Shown here: in pieces, positions 39,801 through 51,413 of the stretch
How the letters are laid out: the number at the start of each line of letters is the position of its first letter
Numbering within the stretch: the first letter of the stretch is position 1
Source: Cubamyces lactineus
Lineage: Eukaryota > Basidiomycota > Agaricomycetes > Polyporales > Polyporaceae
Length of the DNA stretch: 64,000 nucleotides
Direction: 5' to 3'
Assembly: GCA_022376465.1 (NCBI GenBank)
Contig: JACDTU010000019.1
Location: forward strand, 248,001 to 312,000
Program-made: the position numbers and the translations under genes
The notes under the pieces: generated by a model
Database searches by the model: none
Seen by the model: only the letters and a program-made list of their open reading frames with translations
What the model was told of the DNA's origin: nothing

Positions 39801-39986
39801 GTCTCTGAGGGCTGTGGCGGGGGGAGGAGGCTGCGGGGACGCGGACATGGGAGAGACGCGTGTGCGCGAGGACGAGGAGGAGAGGGAGGACGACGCGGAG
39901 GACGACGAGGAGGGCGTAGAGAGGGAGAGGGGTGTGATGTCGGGGGAGGGGAGGTGAAAGGGGGTCGGGGGCGGGGCGGGGAGCAT
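36807..39986 (-). CDS. GATA-like zinc-finger protein, 923 aa
   Basis: Exons are 39012-39986, 38037-38739, 37798-37975 and 36807-37722 (2772 nt); the introns are 272, 61 and 75 bp. The N-terminal quarter has Ser-rich tracts, a coiled coil (about residues 75-190, AALLTKSLQEAEALKDEL onward) and a polyglutamine run. The middle is rich in RS/RD dipeptides and disordered. One zinc finger, CRQC then 25 residues then CDRC, is followed by a basic RKKMKRVERR. This is close to a GATA finger but with a longer loop. The C-terminus is very acidic (EGEGEGEGD repeats). A nuclear DNA-binding regulator is the best reading; the target is unknown. The long 272-bp intron might hide a small exon. Confidence 0.82.
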
Positions 39987-42900
39987 TTATTGGCAGCGTC
40001 GAGTTGATATCCTGCACTTACTTGCGATGATGGACCTCTTGCTCTTGTGCTCTGCTCTGCGCTCTCCGCCTCCTCCTCTGCCGCCCTCCCATATCCGGTC
40101 GGTTTGCATTCTGTTTCCATGCCCTTATCCGGCCAGTTCCCTCCGCCGCCTCCGCCAGGACCCCGGACAGTTCCCTCCCGCCCCCGCGTCTCCCGCCACG
40201 CCACGCCACCAGATCCAGCTCGCAGATCGCCCATCCCATCCCGCGTGGCTCTGCTACTCATCCACCTCATCTCGCACCCAGCCACAACGCCCCCCTCGTC
40301 TCCAGCTCTCATATCTCCCAACTCATCCACCCTATGCTCTCTATCAAGATCAACTCGCCCTAGCTCGCAGCGTTCGCCCCGCCCGCTCCATCTCGACATA
40401 GGGCGCTTCAAAACACGCGGTTACGGCAAGGATCCTCTTTCTCAGCCAGAAGTCGAAGCTCATCCTCTTTCAATTTCTCCAGATCTCCTGCGCTCTCCCG
40501 CTCTCCGACGCACCGCTCGCTCCTCTCAACTCGTCCACCACACAGGCGCCCATCTGCCACCGCTGGCCTCACCTGCCCTCCCCAGGTCCCACCATCTCGC
40601 TTTCGCTTCGCTCGAGGTCAGGCCTTCGACTCTCGCGCCACCGTCGTCTGCCCTATTCCTATTCTTCCCACCCGCCCGTCTCCTTGCTCACCTCCCATCT
40701 AGAATTCCTCTCGTCCGTCTGATCCATGCGGTACCGGCTCTGGTGCCTCACCCGCTGCTTCCCTAACTTTTCATCTCCTTCCCCTCTGCCGCCCCCGACT
40801 CCGACGCTTTCCCCGGTTCCGGCCCCCGCTCCTCCGCTCTGATGGCTCTCTCCCCCTGGGCTCCTCTTGTTCTCATCGCCTCATCGCCCAATCGCTCATC
40901 TGCCATCGCCCGTCCATCACATTCCTACCCACGCTTGCCTCCTCTCACTCGAGCCCAGACGACGCCCAATCCTCTCTCCTCGCCGCTAGCCGCTCGGTGC
41001 GCTCGAGCCCAGTCCGAATCCACGTCCGATACTGTACCGCTCTACGTCACCTGCGCCCTTCATTCTCGCATCGCCTCCGCCCCCATTGGCTCACTGCCTC
41101 CCGCTTACAGGCATGGTCCCCGAGGAAATCCGGCATCCAACTCTCTTGCGCTCTTCTCGCCATTCAGTCCGCCTCTCAGTCTCTTTCTGTCCGCTCCCTG
41201 CTCTCCGCGCTTCCTCCAGCTGCTCTTGCCTCTCCCTCTCCGTCCTGCCCCCTGCCGTCGGTCCTCCGCATGGCGCTCGTTCCTTGCCTCACCCTCACCG
41301 CTCCCCTGGGTTGCTGTGCCCGCTACGACCACTCCCTGCTGCGCCTGCCCCTGCGCCTGGATGCCGCCTCATGGCCTTCCTGCATCTCGATCCTCTGCTC
41401 CTCTGCTCTCCCGCAGCAGTCACCAGGCCCATACAGCTGTCCTCGGCGTGTTGCTCGTCCTGTGCTCCGGTCGCTCGTCCTCGCCTTCTCTCTCTGTGGT
41501 CTCTGTGGGTTCTGTCTATCACTCGCTCTGGATCTCGCACAGACCCGCTCTAGATCAAGCTCAAGCTCTGCCCTGCGCTGCTCTTCGCTCAACGCTCTCT
41601 CCGTACGCACGCACGCACGCCCGCGCGTGCGTGCGAGATGTGCGGACGTGCGGGCGCCCAATCTGTCCATCGGTGGCCCGCTCTCATCCCAGCCCGTGCC
41701 TCATTGCCGCAACTGCACCCTGGCCGCGTCTCTCGCGCGGTCTTCCTTTGAGCGCCCGGGATTCCTCCGTCCAAACTCCCGCGCCGCGTGCTGGATATGG
41801 GGCCGGGTTCTCGCCCGTCAGGTACTATCCGCCCCTCTTGGACGATCACGCCGCACGGCGCGCGGCGCGTCTCGAGTGTGGCTTCTCACGGACGGGGGCT
41901 CGGATAGGCGAGAGGCGTTCTCAGATGACCTATTACGAGCCCCCCTCCCGCGCCGGGTTGCGCTGGGCCCGACTGCGGTGGTGGGTCGCTGACCGTGCGT
42001 CTCTTGAGCCTGGCTTGCCTCACGGCTCGTGGGTCGTGGCGTGGGGTGGCCATCAGGGCGCGGGTGTTTGTCGGGCTTTCTCACACGATACGCCCGGACG
42101 TGTTAGCACGGATCTGGGTGAACTGGGGGGCCCCTGGCCGAGGGGGAGAAGCGGGCGTGCTGCACACGCACGCATGGCTCGCCCCCTTCGTCGAGGTGGC
42201 GCCGCGGCGGCCTGTTGTGTGCAGTGTGCACGCTGCCGCACGGCGTAGGTGTGGCTTTGGGTCGGATGCGCAGCGAACTCATTCACTCGTTCACAGGAGC
42301 GGGAATGCCGCAGGCGCTCGATAGCGCGTCTCCCACATGCGCCGCGGCGTCTTGTGTGGTGCGGAGCCGGATTCGAGAAAGGGAAACGACGTGGGATGGG
42401 CGGGACGACGGAGTGACCGGGGTCCTGTGGCCGTCGCGCGTCGAGGGAGGAAGATGACGACGGCGGGTTCTATTCCGGTTGATGTGTGCGCTGTTCGGTG
42501 GAGGCTGCGGCCGCTGAGCGTGAGTGTCCCGAGTCCGAGTCCGACGATGACACATGCCGCGCCCGGCTCTCTCGTCGTCCTCTGCGGGCTGAACGGATTT
42601 CCCGGCGGCGCGCAACCACGCCGCCCGCCCACGTGTTTTCACACGCCATGCTCGTCTCTGCGCTCGACGCGCCCGGCAGCCCGCCCGAAGCAAGCGGATT
42701 TCCCTCCCAGGCCGATCCCCCGCCCGCCTTGTTCGGCCGCGTCCGGGTGATCGGCGGCGCGCCCGAGGGAGAGATCTCGGAGGCGGAGACCCGGCGTGGG
42801 AGGTCACGCCGCCCCCGTCTCGCGCCCATCCCGGCATCCCTCCTCCTGCTCCGCCGCCGCGCCGCCGCCTCTCGTCCACGCGCCCACGCTCGCTCCCCAC

Positions 42901-45900
42901 CGGAAGGTTCTCGGTCGACGGTGGCGCCATCCGCGGGCCGCTCATGCGCCTCGCGGCGCGTGCATGGTGCGCCAGTCATGCGGACAACGGCGGCCGGCCC
43001 TCCCGCCTCGCGCCTGTGATTCTCTTTTGCCTCTTCGGTTTCCCCGACGGCCGTTGCGGCGGGCTGCCCGCTCCGTCCTCGTCGTCACCTGTCACCCGCT
43101 CGCGCCCGGAGCATCGCGCCACAACGAGCGGTGGCAGCGGTCACGCCCGCCGTGTGCGCGGTGGTCTGGACCGAGGCGTCGACTCCGGAGACGAGACGGC
43201 GAGCGACGCTGATATCATTTCTCTCTTGATGATGTTCTGCTCGCCCTCCTCGGCCACGCCGTCTTGTCCACATCGGCGGTAGCAAGCTGTATCGACGGCC
43301 TACAGCTATCGACATCGACGCCGATACGCTACACATCGTATCGCATCATCCGTGTACTGCCCACTTGCCGCGAACATTTGCTTCCGCGAGTCCCGAGTTG
43401 GGCGACCGTCTGACACTGCTCCTTCTTGTAGACTCGACCGCGAGGACGAGCCCGTCAACCGAATCCTGCTGATGATGTCGATGATGAGCGTAGGTACAGT
43501 ACAGCAACTTTCTCCGAGACCGAGCCAACGACTCGACTCTCGCCTCTCCAGAAATCCGATCGAGCTATACGATATCACTTATCGTCTTCTCTCTGCTCCA
43601 TCCGCAAGTCTGCTGCTCGTCCAGCTGCTCTCCGTCCGCACCGCGCCCACCCATCAATCTGCACCCGATCCCGGAGCTGAGCTGGACGTGCATGCGGTCC
43701 TCCTCTCCGCGCATCACAACGCGGTGTCAACGAGGCACCGCAGCATATGCCATGGGCATATCCCGGCCTGCCTTCTCCAGCCCGCTTCCCCCGCGCGCGC
43801 TCGAACCCTGCATACAAACTCAGTGTGCCGCCATCTCGCGGCTCGCCCCCTCAGGCGGCTCCTGTGCACGATGATCGCGGAGTACGTGAATCGTACGTGA
43901 GGGCTGTTCAGGGTGGGAGTACCCAATCCGGCGACGACCATGACGCCGTCCCCGTCTCCCGCGCGCTCGCCCGTCCAAACGGGCGGTTCCCCGAGCACCC
44001 CTCTTCTCCCAAATTCCCGAGTGGCCATCATTAGCAGTCGCAGCAGCAGCAGCTCCAGTCACTGCAGCGGACGAGTGACACGCTCGCCAATTATACGTGA
44101 CCACCTCTGAAGCTTCTTGTGCGCGCCGACGCGGAGCGGAAGGTCTAGCCTGTGAACCCTGGCGAACCGCGAACGTCCGAAACGGCAACAAACGAGCTCG
44201 CAAGCAGGCGCAGTCCACCACACGCCCGCGATCGTGCGCGCGCCCGAATCGATGCGCTCGCCTTCCGCGGAAGACAGGTGCTACATGCGCAGATGCCTTC
44301 ATGCACACAAGTGCTCTGCCGCACGCGGGGGCGAGCGAAGACGGCCGTGGGCCGTGCCTGGGCATGACGTGGGGGCCGTGGGCACGCTCTCGAGGGTGTA
44401 GTCGTTCGCAGTCGTAATGGACGACGACGGTCGACAGTCGACGCGGCTTCCTCGCCGCCCCGCCCTTCCAGGAACGCTTGGTCAATCCCAACTCAATAAC
44501 TGACACGCCTTCCGGGCGTACGCCCATGCCAATCCTAGCCGCACGAACCCCGGGCGGTGCGCCTCGTGGCTCGCGCCTGCGCAGGTGGGCCTGGGGCCTG
44601 GGGTCCTCGCGTCCTCGCGTCCTACCATTCCCATTCACGAGCGTTTCTACTCGGCCCTCTGTGTTAGCACCTCCTCCCATCCCGCTCTCCATGCCTGTCC
44701 CTGCCGGACATTGGCCGCTTCTCGCGTCTCCCTCGTACGGGCCGCCCGCGTCGACGATCTATCTGGCATGTCCTCATCCCAATCTGATGCTGTGTCCGCG
44801 GTGACCCAGCCCGCGCGCCGTTTGCGCCTACTTCTCTGCCGCTTTCCCGCGCGAGAGCGCAGCTACAGGGAGACTTCGGCATATTGGCACCTTTTCTGGG
44901 CAGGCGGGATCGCTCGGGGTACTGTACCATCATCAAGTGCCTTGTTCTAGTTCAGGCCTTTCAGCGCCAATCCAGGCATCGCTTGCGGCACTCAACAGCG
45001 ACTGAGAGCATCTCCGCTCGTGCCACCCGACTCCGACTCCGGGGCCCCATTCACCTGAGGCTCGGCAGCGCCTGAGCCGGGCTTTCGTCAGAACGAGCAC
45101 TGCGCGGCCCATCGCTCACCGCTTGCAAACTTTTCGTCGCGTATGCCTGGTACTATCGCGGGTAGCTCGCTTAGCTTTCGCTCAGCTGGCACCTGCCCAT
45201 CTTATGATCTCTCCACCAACCTGTCCTTGTCCTCGTCTCCAAGCTCTGTTTCGCTGCGCCGGTGCTCTCCTGTCTTCTCTGCCAGTACAAGCCGCCACCC
45301 TCTTCTGGCCTGTCCTTCCATCACGCACGCCGAGGCCCCGTCGCCTTCTCCGTGCCCCCCGAACTCCCCTCCGGCCGCCCAGGAGCTTCGCCATGGACCG
45401 CTTTGGCTTCTTCTTCTCAGCCCGCGCGTGTGCGCGTGCGCATCAGCCCAACAAATTCGACCTCGTACGAGGGATGATTGTCCGGACTGCGCTTCGTATT
45501 GGCCCCGAGCCCGCGGACGCCCGGCGTGAGCGTTCGTGCACCATCCCCATTGGCATTCCCCGCGCGGCCCGACGAGGGAGCTGCACCGTTCCGTAGAGTT
45601 CGTCTCGCACCAGCCCCGGCCTGTCCGCACACGCGGTATACACGCTCCCCTCGTCTGCCTCGAGCCTGTCGTGCCGCCAGCGATCCATTCTCAGCCCACG
45701 TCTCTATCCGCCGGTGGCGATATCAGCCTCGAATAAACGACTGAGGACACGCACGTTCTCTACATTTGCCCTCGGACTTGTCACGATGTTCACTTTGCTG
45801 TGTTGTCCGTGACCCCCGGTCATCCCGAGGGCAGGTATGCCCATCTGCCTTTCAGCGTCGCTCTACCAATGTTGCTGTCGCCATGGTCTACTGTCAAGTG

Positions 45901-48900
45901 TCTGTGGCTCTCAATCAGGTGTGTGTAACAATGTCGAGCTTTGGTACAGTATGTACAGCATACCGCCGTCACAACTACTGATCTGGCTAAAACATATCAT
46001 CAATGGTCGTGTCGTATCTCGACTGCCCTCCCGTCATGCCTGCGTCTACGCTCACGTCTTCTGCGCCTTGATCTCGTCCACCCTGCACGTCATCAGTCCT
46101 TTGCGTGAGTCCGCTGGCCGATGATGCGGGTCCTGACACTTGCGCTGTTGCCGGCATGCCCCTTCCTCCACCATCACGCAGTTCTTCCTAATCTAGACTC
46201 CTGACCTTCCGGCGCCACCTACGAGCACCCCGGCGGTGCGCTAGCGGCTAGCATTATTGAGCGGCACCGTCCTTCGCCGTATGCAGCATGCATTTGCGCG
46301 CCCACAAGACCCCCGAAGAGTGCCAAGAGGCGCTAGGCGATCCGTGCGCTTTCCTTGTTCTTCTGCTCCAGAAACGGATTGATACAATCTCTTCTTAGGC
46401 CAGCGCACATACCTCAAGTCGACCGGTGCGTACCTTGCATCTCGCTGCATCTGCGCCGTCAGATCGTCGCTCCCCCTCTTACAGACACCCGTCGCGCATC
46501 GACGCGCAGGATCTTACGTCCTCGTACACGCGTATCCGCCACCGTGCACGAATACGACCGCTGCCGGCATGCGCCTTTCCGCCGCGACACCAACGGCCTC
46601 GGGCAGGAGAAGCAGCCAATGATCCAGCGCATACCGCAGCGGCCATACGCCACAACTGTGCCCATCTCGCCCTTGTCTCCCGCTCCCTCCCTCTTGTGCA
46701 ACATCCTGCCGTACCGGTGGTGGTCATGGGTTACCCGTATGCCCCTGGCGCAAGCTTCTAGTCCACACAGCGCGGCCCCCGCCAACGTGGTGAACGCGTT
46801 GGCTGACCGGCGAATGGCGGACGCATCACGCGACCCCCGCGCGCGCAGACGCGGCGTCCCGTACCGCCCTCCCTCCTTCCTATTCTTCCAGACATCCTCT
46901 CGCAAGCCGCATCGAAGTTCCAGCTCGTCCCTAAGCCCGCAAGTGCTCGCGATGCCAACTCAATATCATGCCGCACCCGCCACGCCCAACTCCGCTCCGA
47001 ACCACCCTTCTCGGGTTCCGGCCGCGCTATCAGAGTTCACGACGTCCGTACGGCAGGCAGCGCGGCCTGCGCATGTTCGGACGCCACGCTGCTCGTTGAG
47101 GATTGGCTCTCTCACTGGTCGCCGTCCGCCCCGCCTTGTCCGCCCGCCATGTGGATACGAGCCGTCTGCGGGCCTGCAGCAGCAGTAGCAGGATGCTCTC
47201 CGGAAAGCCAAAGTTACGTCGTCCCGCGCGGTTCTCGTGCGGCCCGCAGCTCAGTTCGCTGAACAGCGCGCCTGCGGTGTCGCCCGTGTGCTGCGCGTCT
47301 CTGCGGTATCCGCGGCTTTCTGTGGTCTTCCCAGCTACCCGCATCTCTGGGCTGCCTCGGGGTCGACCACGACACCGTGCCAAAACGGGTGGTCTACCCA
47401 GAATGGATTGGATCATATGCTACTGATTAGGACCCCAGCACACCATGAATCCCTTCGGCGCGACGCGGTGCTAGATATTGATACGTGCGTCTCGTCCTTT
47501 GTCCATCTGTAACGGCATTGCCGCACGCGCCTCGAGGCCATACGGGGGTTGGTATCTCAACCTTCGAACTACCCGCACCTCGGCTGGGGGCGGTACGTGT
47601 GCGTAATCGCCTGCGCATTCGACGCCGTCACGCGTCCTCGTATCCAGATTCTGCCAACGCCTGCGATTCATACATGCGCCAGTATACAGTCTCCTCGCCT
47701 CGAGGACTCGCTTCATACGTGCTGACTCTTACCGGAGTTCGTCGTAGCTGGGTCATCTGGTAATGCCTGTGCTGCCGCAGATGTCGATTATCCATCAATC
47801 GATGGCTGCAGGCCGGCTTCTATCCAGCCCTCGTCGAACTATCGCGCCTGCGGCCTGTGTTCCCAGAGCGGCCCCGGCAGGCAGTGACGAGGTCTCACCG
47901 AGGGTCGGAGGAATACGACACGGAAGCAGAAGTGGGCTTGCCGCTGTGCTCGTGCAGACTGTATTCGACGAGTCGTCGCTACCACACCCTTACCTAATCA
48001 GGACGTTTCTTTACTACTGCGCCCATGTCGGAAGTAGCGGTTCAATACTGGGAGGAATGACAAAGAACGTCTATATTGGCAGGTGGCCTAGGTCAGATGT
48101 CCACTGCGTGCAGGCCTTCCTTGAGCATGCTCACAAGCCGCTAGGTGTTTTACCCTCGACTCCCCCCTGCCGCTGCTGCGGCAGCCTAGCCTTTGACAGA
48201 ACGGGCACAGTTGCTCTCCGTCGCAGAACACTGCCGCCTGTGGCAAATCGACGTTTCGACAAAACCCTCAAAGTATCAGTCTCTACAAAGCAGTGCCAAT
48301 CCCTCTGGTGGTATTCGGCGAGGACTCAGAGTCGAACGGTGAGCAATGCGGCCGTCGCTCAGGCGCACTGGTGGTCCACAATGTTTCATTCCGCCGGCCG
48401 CACAGCAAGGAGTTCCGTGACCGAGCGAAGCGATAGTAAGAGCTCGACAGATTGCCCTCCAGGTCGCTGATGAATTCCAGGCACACACCATACAGCTGTA
48501 GCCCTCGCGCGTCCAAAACACCAATTCCTCAGCATCCGCTCCGTTTCACTCTGCACTACAATGTCGTCCCTTGATCTCGAGGCCAATCAGTCTGTGCTCA
48601 TCCTCCGGCTCCTAGTGAGATTCGCGTTGTACTGCGCGGCACAGTTGATGACATGACGCATGATAGTCCGACAAACGCGAGCCGCCGCCGACCTCCACGG
48701 CTTTCAATATTACAGCGTCACTGCAACAGGCGCTTGTTTGGCAACGAAAGGACACTGTTCAGCGTGATCTGCTGGTCAAATTGAAAATGACAGCTCATCG
48801 CCTGTAAGACGGACAGTAGATAGAAGTGGGAAAGCCGGGACCAATCAATGTGCGGTGACTGTGCCAGATACTATTCTCCGGGTGCGACATACCGCAGAGA

Positions 48901-49015
48901 TACATTGCACCTCGCTGTCGGTGTACAGACGCATCACTTCGAAGACCGGTGGGATCAGGGACGCTCTCCAAGCTGACATATGCATTACACGAAGCCCCAT
49001 CCCCCAAATACGATA
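39987..49015. other. About 9 kb with no convincing gene
   Basis: From about 40010 to 46000 the plus strand is strongly pyrimidine-biased. Several very long frames exist there (for example 40842-42248), but their translations are low-complexity Ser/Pro/Arg/Leu and open in several frames at once, as expected from GC-rich DNA without stops. A CG-repeat (acgcacgcacgc) lies at 41604-41634. From 46 to 49 kb the composition is more even and no product is recognised. It may be a long regulatory region or a noncoding transcript divergent from the zinc-finger gene. Confidence 0.5.
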
Positions 49016-50376
49016 TCACAATTTCGAAGTGGTTACTGGGAGCGGCTGATGGTATTCCTCATGCAAGATACCCCAGATTGCCACCGCCAGGTTGCATGGG
49101 GCTTCCTGGACCACCAAATGGCCCGCCCCGTTGATTCTTACGATGGACCGCATCTTGCGGCCAACGTTCTCGTTCACGATGTCCAATTGCGCCTCAATAG
49201 GGCTGCCGCAGGTATCAACAGTCAGTTCGTGCTTCGATGAATGCCATGGACGCGTAAACGGGGTACGCACTTAATATCAATGACACTACCAAAGATGCAG
49301 TGCACTGGCATAGCAGGGCAGATCTCTTTCAAGCGCTCCATTGCAGCAAACGAATCCTCGTAGTGGAGGTAGCCTCCCACTTCCTGCACCCGCGTTGTAG
49401 CGAGGGTCACACCTTGCTTATCGGGGTATGTAGCCGATGGCAGGTCGCGGAGCCCATACTCCTGAAGGTCACGGTGAGCTCGCGGCACCCCTGGTCAACA
49501 ATACTTTCCTTACAACGTAAAGATCGAGGGCGCGCGGATTCCACCGACGCCACGGGTAACGCTTGGCGAACCATTCCTTTGCTGCAGCACGGGACGGCCA
49601 GATGTCCTTCCTTGCTCTGGCCGCATCTACCGCGCGTATCAATGGAGCATTCTCTTCTCTACCTCGCTTAAGCAGTTCCGGATTGACCATGGGCGGCTCG
49701 ACCATGGTAAGTAAGGAGAACGGAGGCCGGTCGAGAGGATGTCCATCTGTAGCTTGCACCCTACGCAATCCTCATTTAATTGATTGACATAGAGAAGGTC
49801 GGGGGCGTATGTTACTCACAGGATGCATGCACCTGCGGAATGTCCTATTGCGGCGACGGTCGTTCCAGGAGCAATCAACCTAGACTTGAGGAAGAGGTTG
49901 ACTGCGCGTGCCCATTGCGTTCCCGCTGTGGCGTACCGAACAAGTGAGTACGACTGAGCAGTTCGGAAGGTATGAGAACCCTACCAACTCCGCCGGGAAA
50001 CGCCTGCAGAAGGCGATCGTTCATTACCGCAGCGCGTCCGTGGTTGGGCAAATCCATAGACCACGCTTCGACGATCGTGAAAGCAGTCGTCGGAGTGGCG
50101 TTCTGGATTTCGAAAAGATGCTCGAGCGTGGGGAGCCATGACTCCTTGTCTGTTGACGGATGTGGATTGAATAGTACAAAACGTACGGCATACATGGGGC
50201 CTGGACTCACGATATGCCACGCCATGCAGTAGGAACAACGCAAGTCGAGCACCTGTGTGAGCCCATGGTGTGGCGGTCTTCTTCGAATTCGCCACCGGCC
50301 TATATCTCACAAATGCATTGACTAGGCCTCCGTCTTCTTTGATACCTGGCAAGGTGTATTCTGTGGCTTCAAGCAT
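49016..50376 (-). CDS. Peroxisomal alpha/beta hydrolase, 353 aa
   Basis: Exons are 50211-50376, 49985-50149, 49820-49925, 49514-49760, 49271-49461 and 49016-49202 (1062 nt); introns are 52-68 bp with GT-AG ends. The start is the ATG at 50376 (MLEATEYTLPGIK). Alpha/beta hydrolase features are the HGVAYHKESW oxyanion region, the nucleophile elbow GHSAG and the catalytic His in INGAGHLVVQEAP. The last three residues are SKL, a textbook type 1 peroxisomal targeting signal. The fold resembles the hydrolases found in fungal toxin and secondary-metabolite pathways as well as general esterases. The substrate is unknown. Completeness of all motifs indicates a functional gene. Confidence 0.88.
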
Positions 50377-51413
50377 AATAGACAAACGGAACACAGCGAG
50401 AGATGGCGCCGCAGGGAAAGAGGCCTATATAGCAACAGCAGCCTGCAATGGTCCGGGATGAGCATCCCGACCATACTCTCGGGCACTAGGATCGTGAGAG
50501 TCGCAGCACGATTGTTGTACGACCAGCGCCCAAGTATTGCCCTTGATGTATGATGGATTATGTACAGCATCCATCCAGTCGCGCCTTTTCGCGCCTGCCC
50601 GATCGCGCCTTGCTCTGGAACGTGCTCATGTGTCTATATACACGTTCATTCGGAGAAATGCACCCATCTGAAACAGCGGCGGCGTTGTGTCTTGAGAATT
50701 GAATTTAGCTACGCTCCGCCACGCCGCCTTATAGATGTACTCACGAACCTCGGGCAGGCTCGTCAAAAGTCGGAAGGGAGGAAGAGGAAGGCGGCACTTT
50801 GCGATCGCCTGCGGGGACCGAAGTCAAGGCAAAGGTGCAGGCCTGGAAAGTCGGAGTGTATTAACGTTGACGACCAACAAACAGAATAAGGACGTACCAA
50901 GTAAGCATCACGATCAGCAAAGCATCCGAGCACAGTCTGGTACGGGCCAGACAGACAGTAAACTGTTCGTTATCATGATCATGATCATGCCAGCCTGCGA
51001 AGCCAGCACGCATATAGTAAGCTTGCAGAATGGTACCGCGAAGTCAAGTTATAATGCTTTGCTAAATCCCTTTGTAGCCCTCACACCACTGCCGTATCAA
51101 ATCCACGTCCTTACTTTGTTGCATTTCGTGTCATCAGGAAATCGACTGGACGGGGCACCGATTCAGAGGCAACATCCCAAGTACTCGTACATCACAGTGC
51201 GGTCAGTGCTACCTGAGCGCGCAGTTGCAAAGCTCGCTTTCAAGACAACGTCTCCAAGGCTCGAGGTTGATGCATATTCCAGGACGCAGCGCCAGGTGCT
51301 TACTCCATGGCGACTCTGATATAGCAGCGTAAGAAGCATGTCATAGCTCAACGTGCTCATACCTCTTAGCCTCAGGCCCCGAGCCTTGGCTATCGCCGGT
51401 CTGTCGCCGGGCA
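50377..51413. other. Intergenic
   Basis: This is the upstream region of the alpha/beta hydrolase gene and the 3' flank of the GH92 gene. There is no recognisable product; a short atcatgatcatgatcatg simple repeat lies at about 50973-50990. Confidence 0.5.

Noticed and set aside
40842..42248. 468-residue open frame on the plus strand
   Set aside because: The translation is low-complexity Ser/Pro/Arg/Leu without motifs, and overlapping frames are also open. It follows from GC-rich, stop-poor DNA.
47763..48470. 235-residue frame on the plus strand
   Set aside because: No recognisable motif, no intron-exon pattern and no promoter; it is treated as chance.
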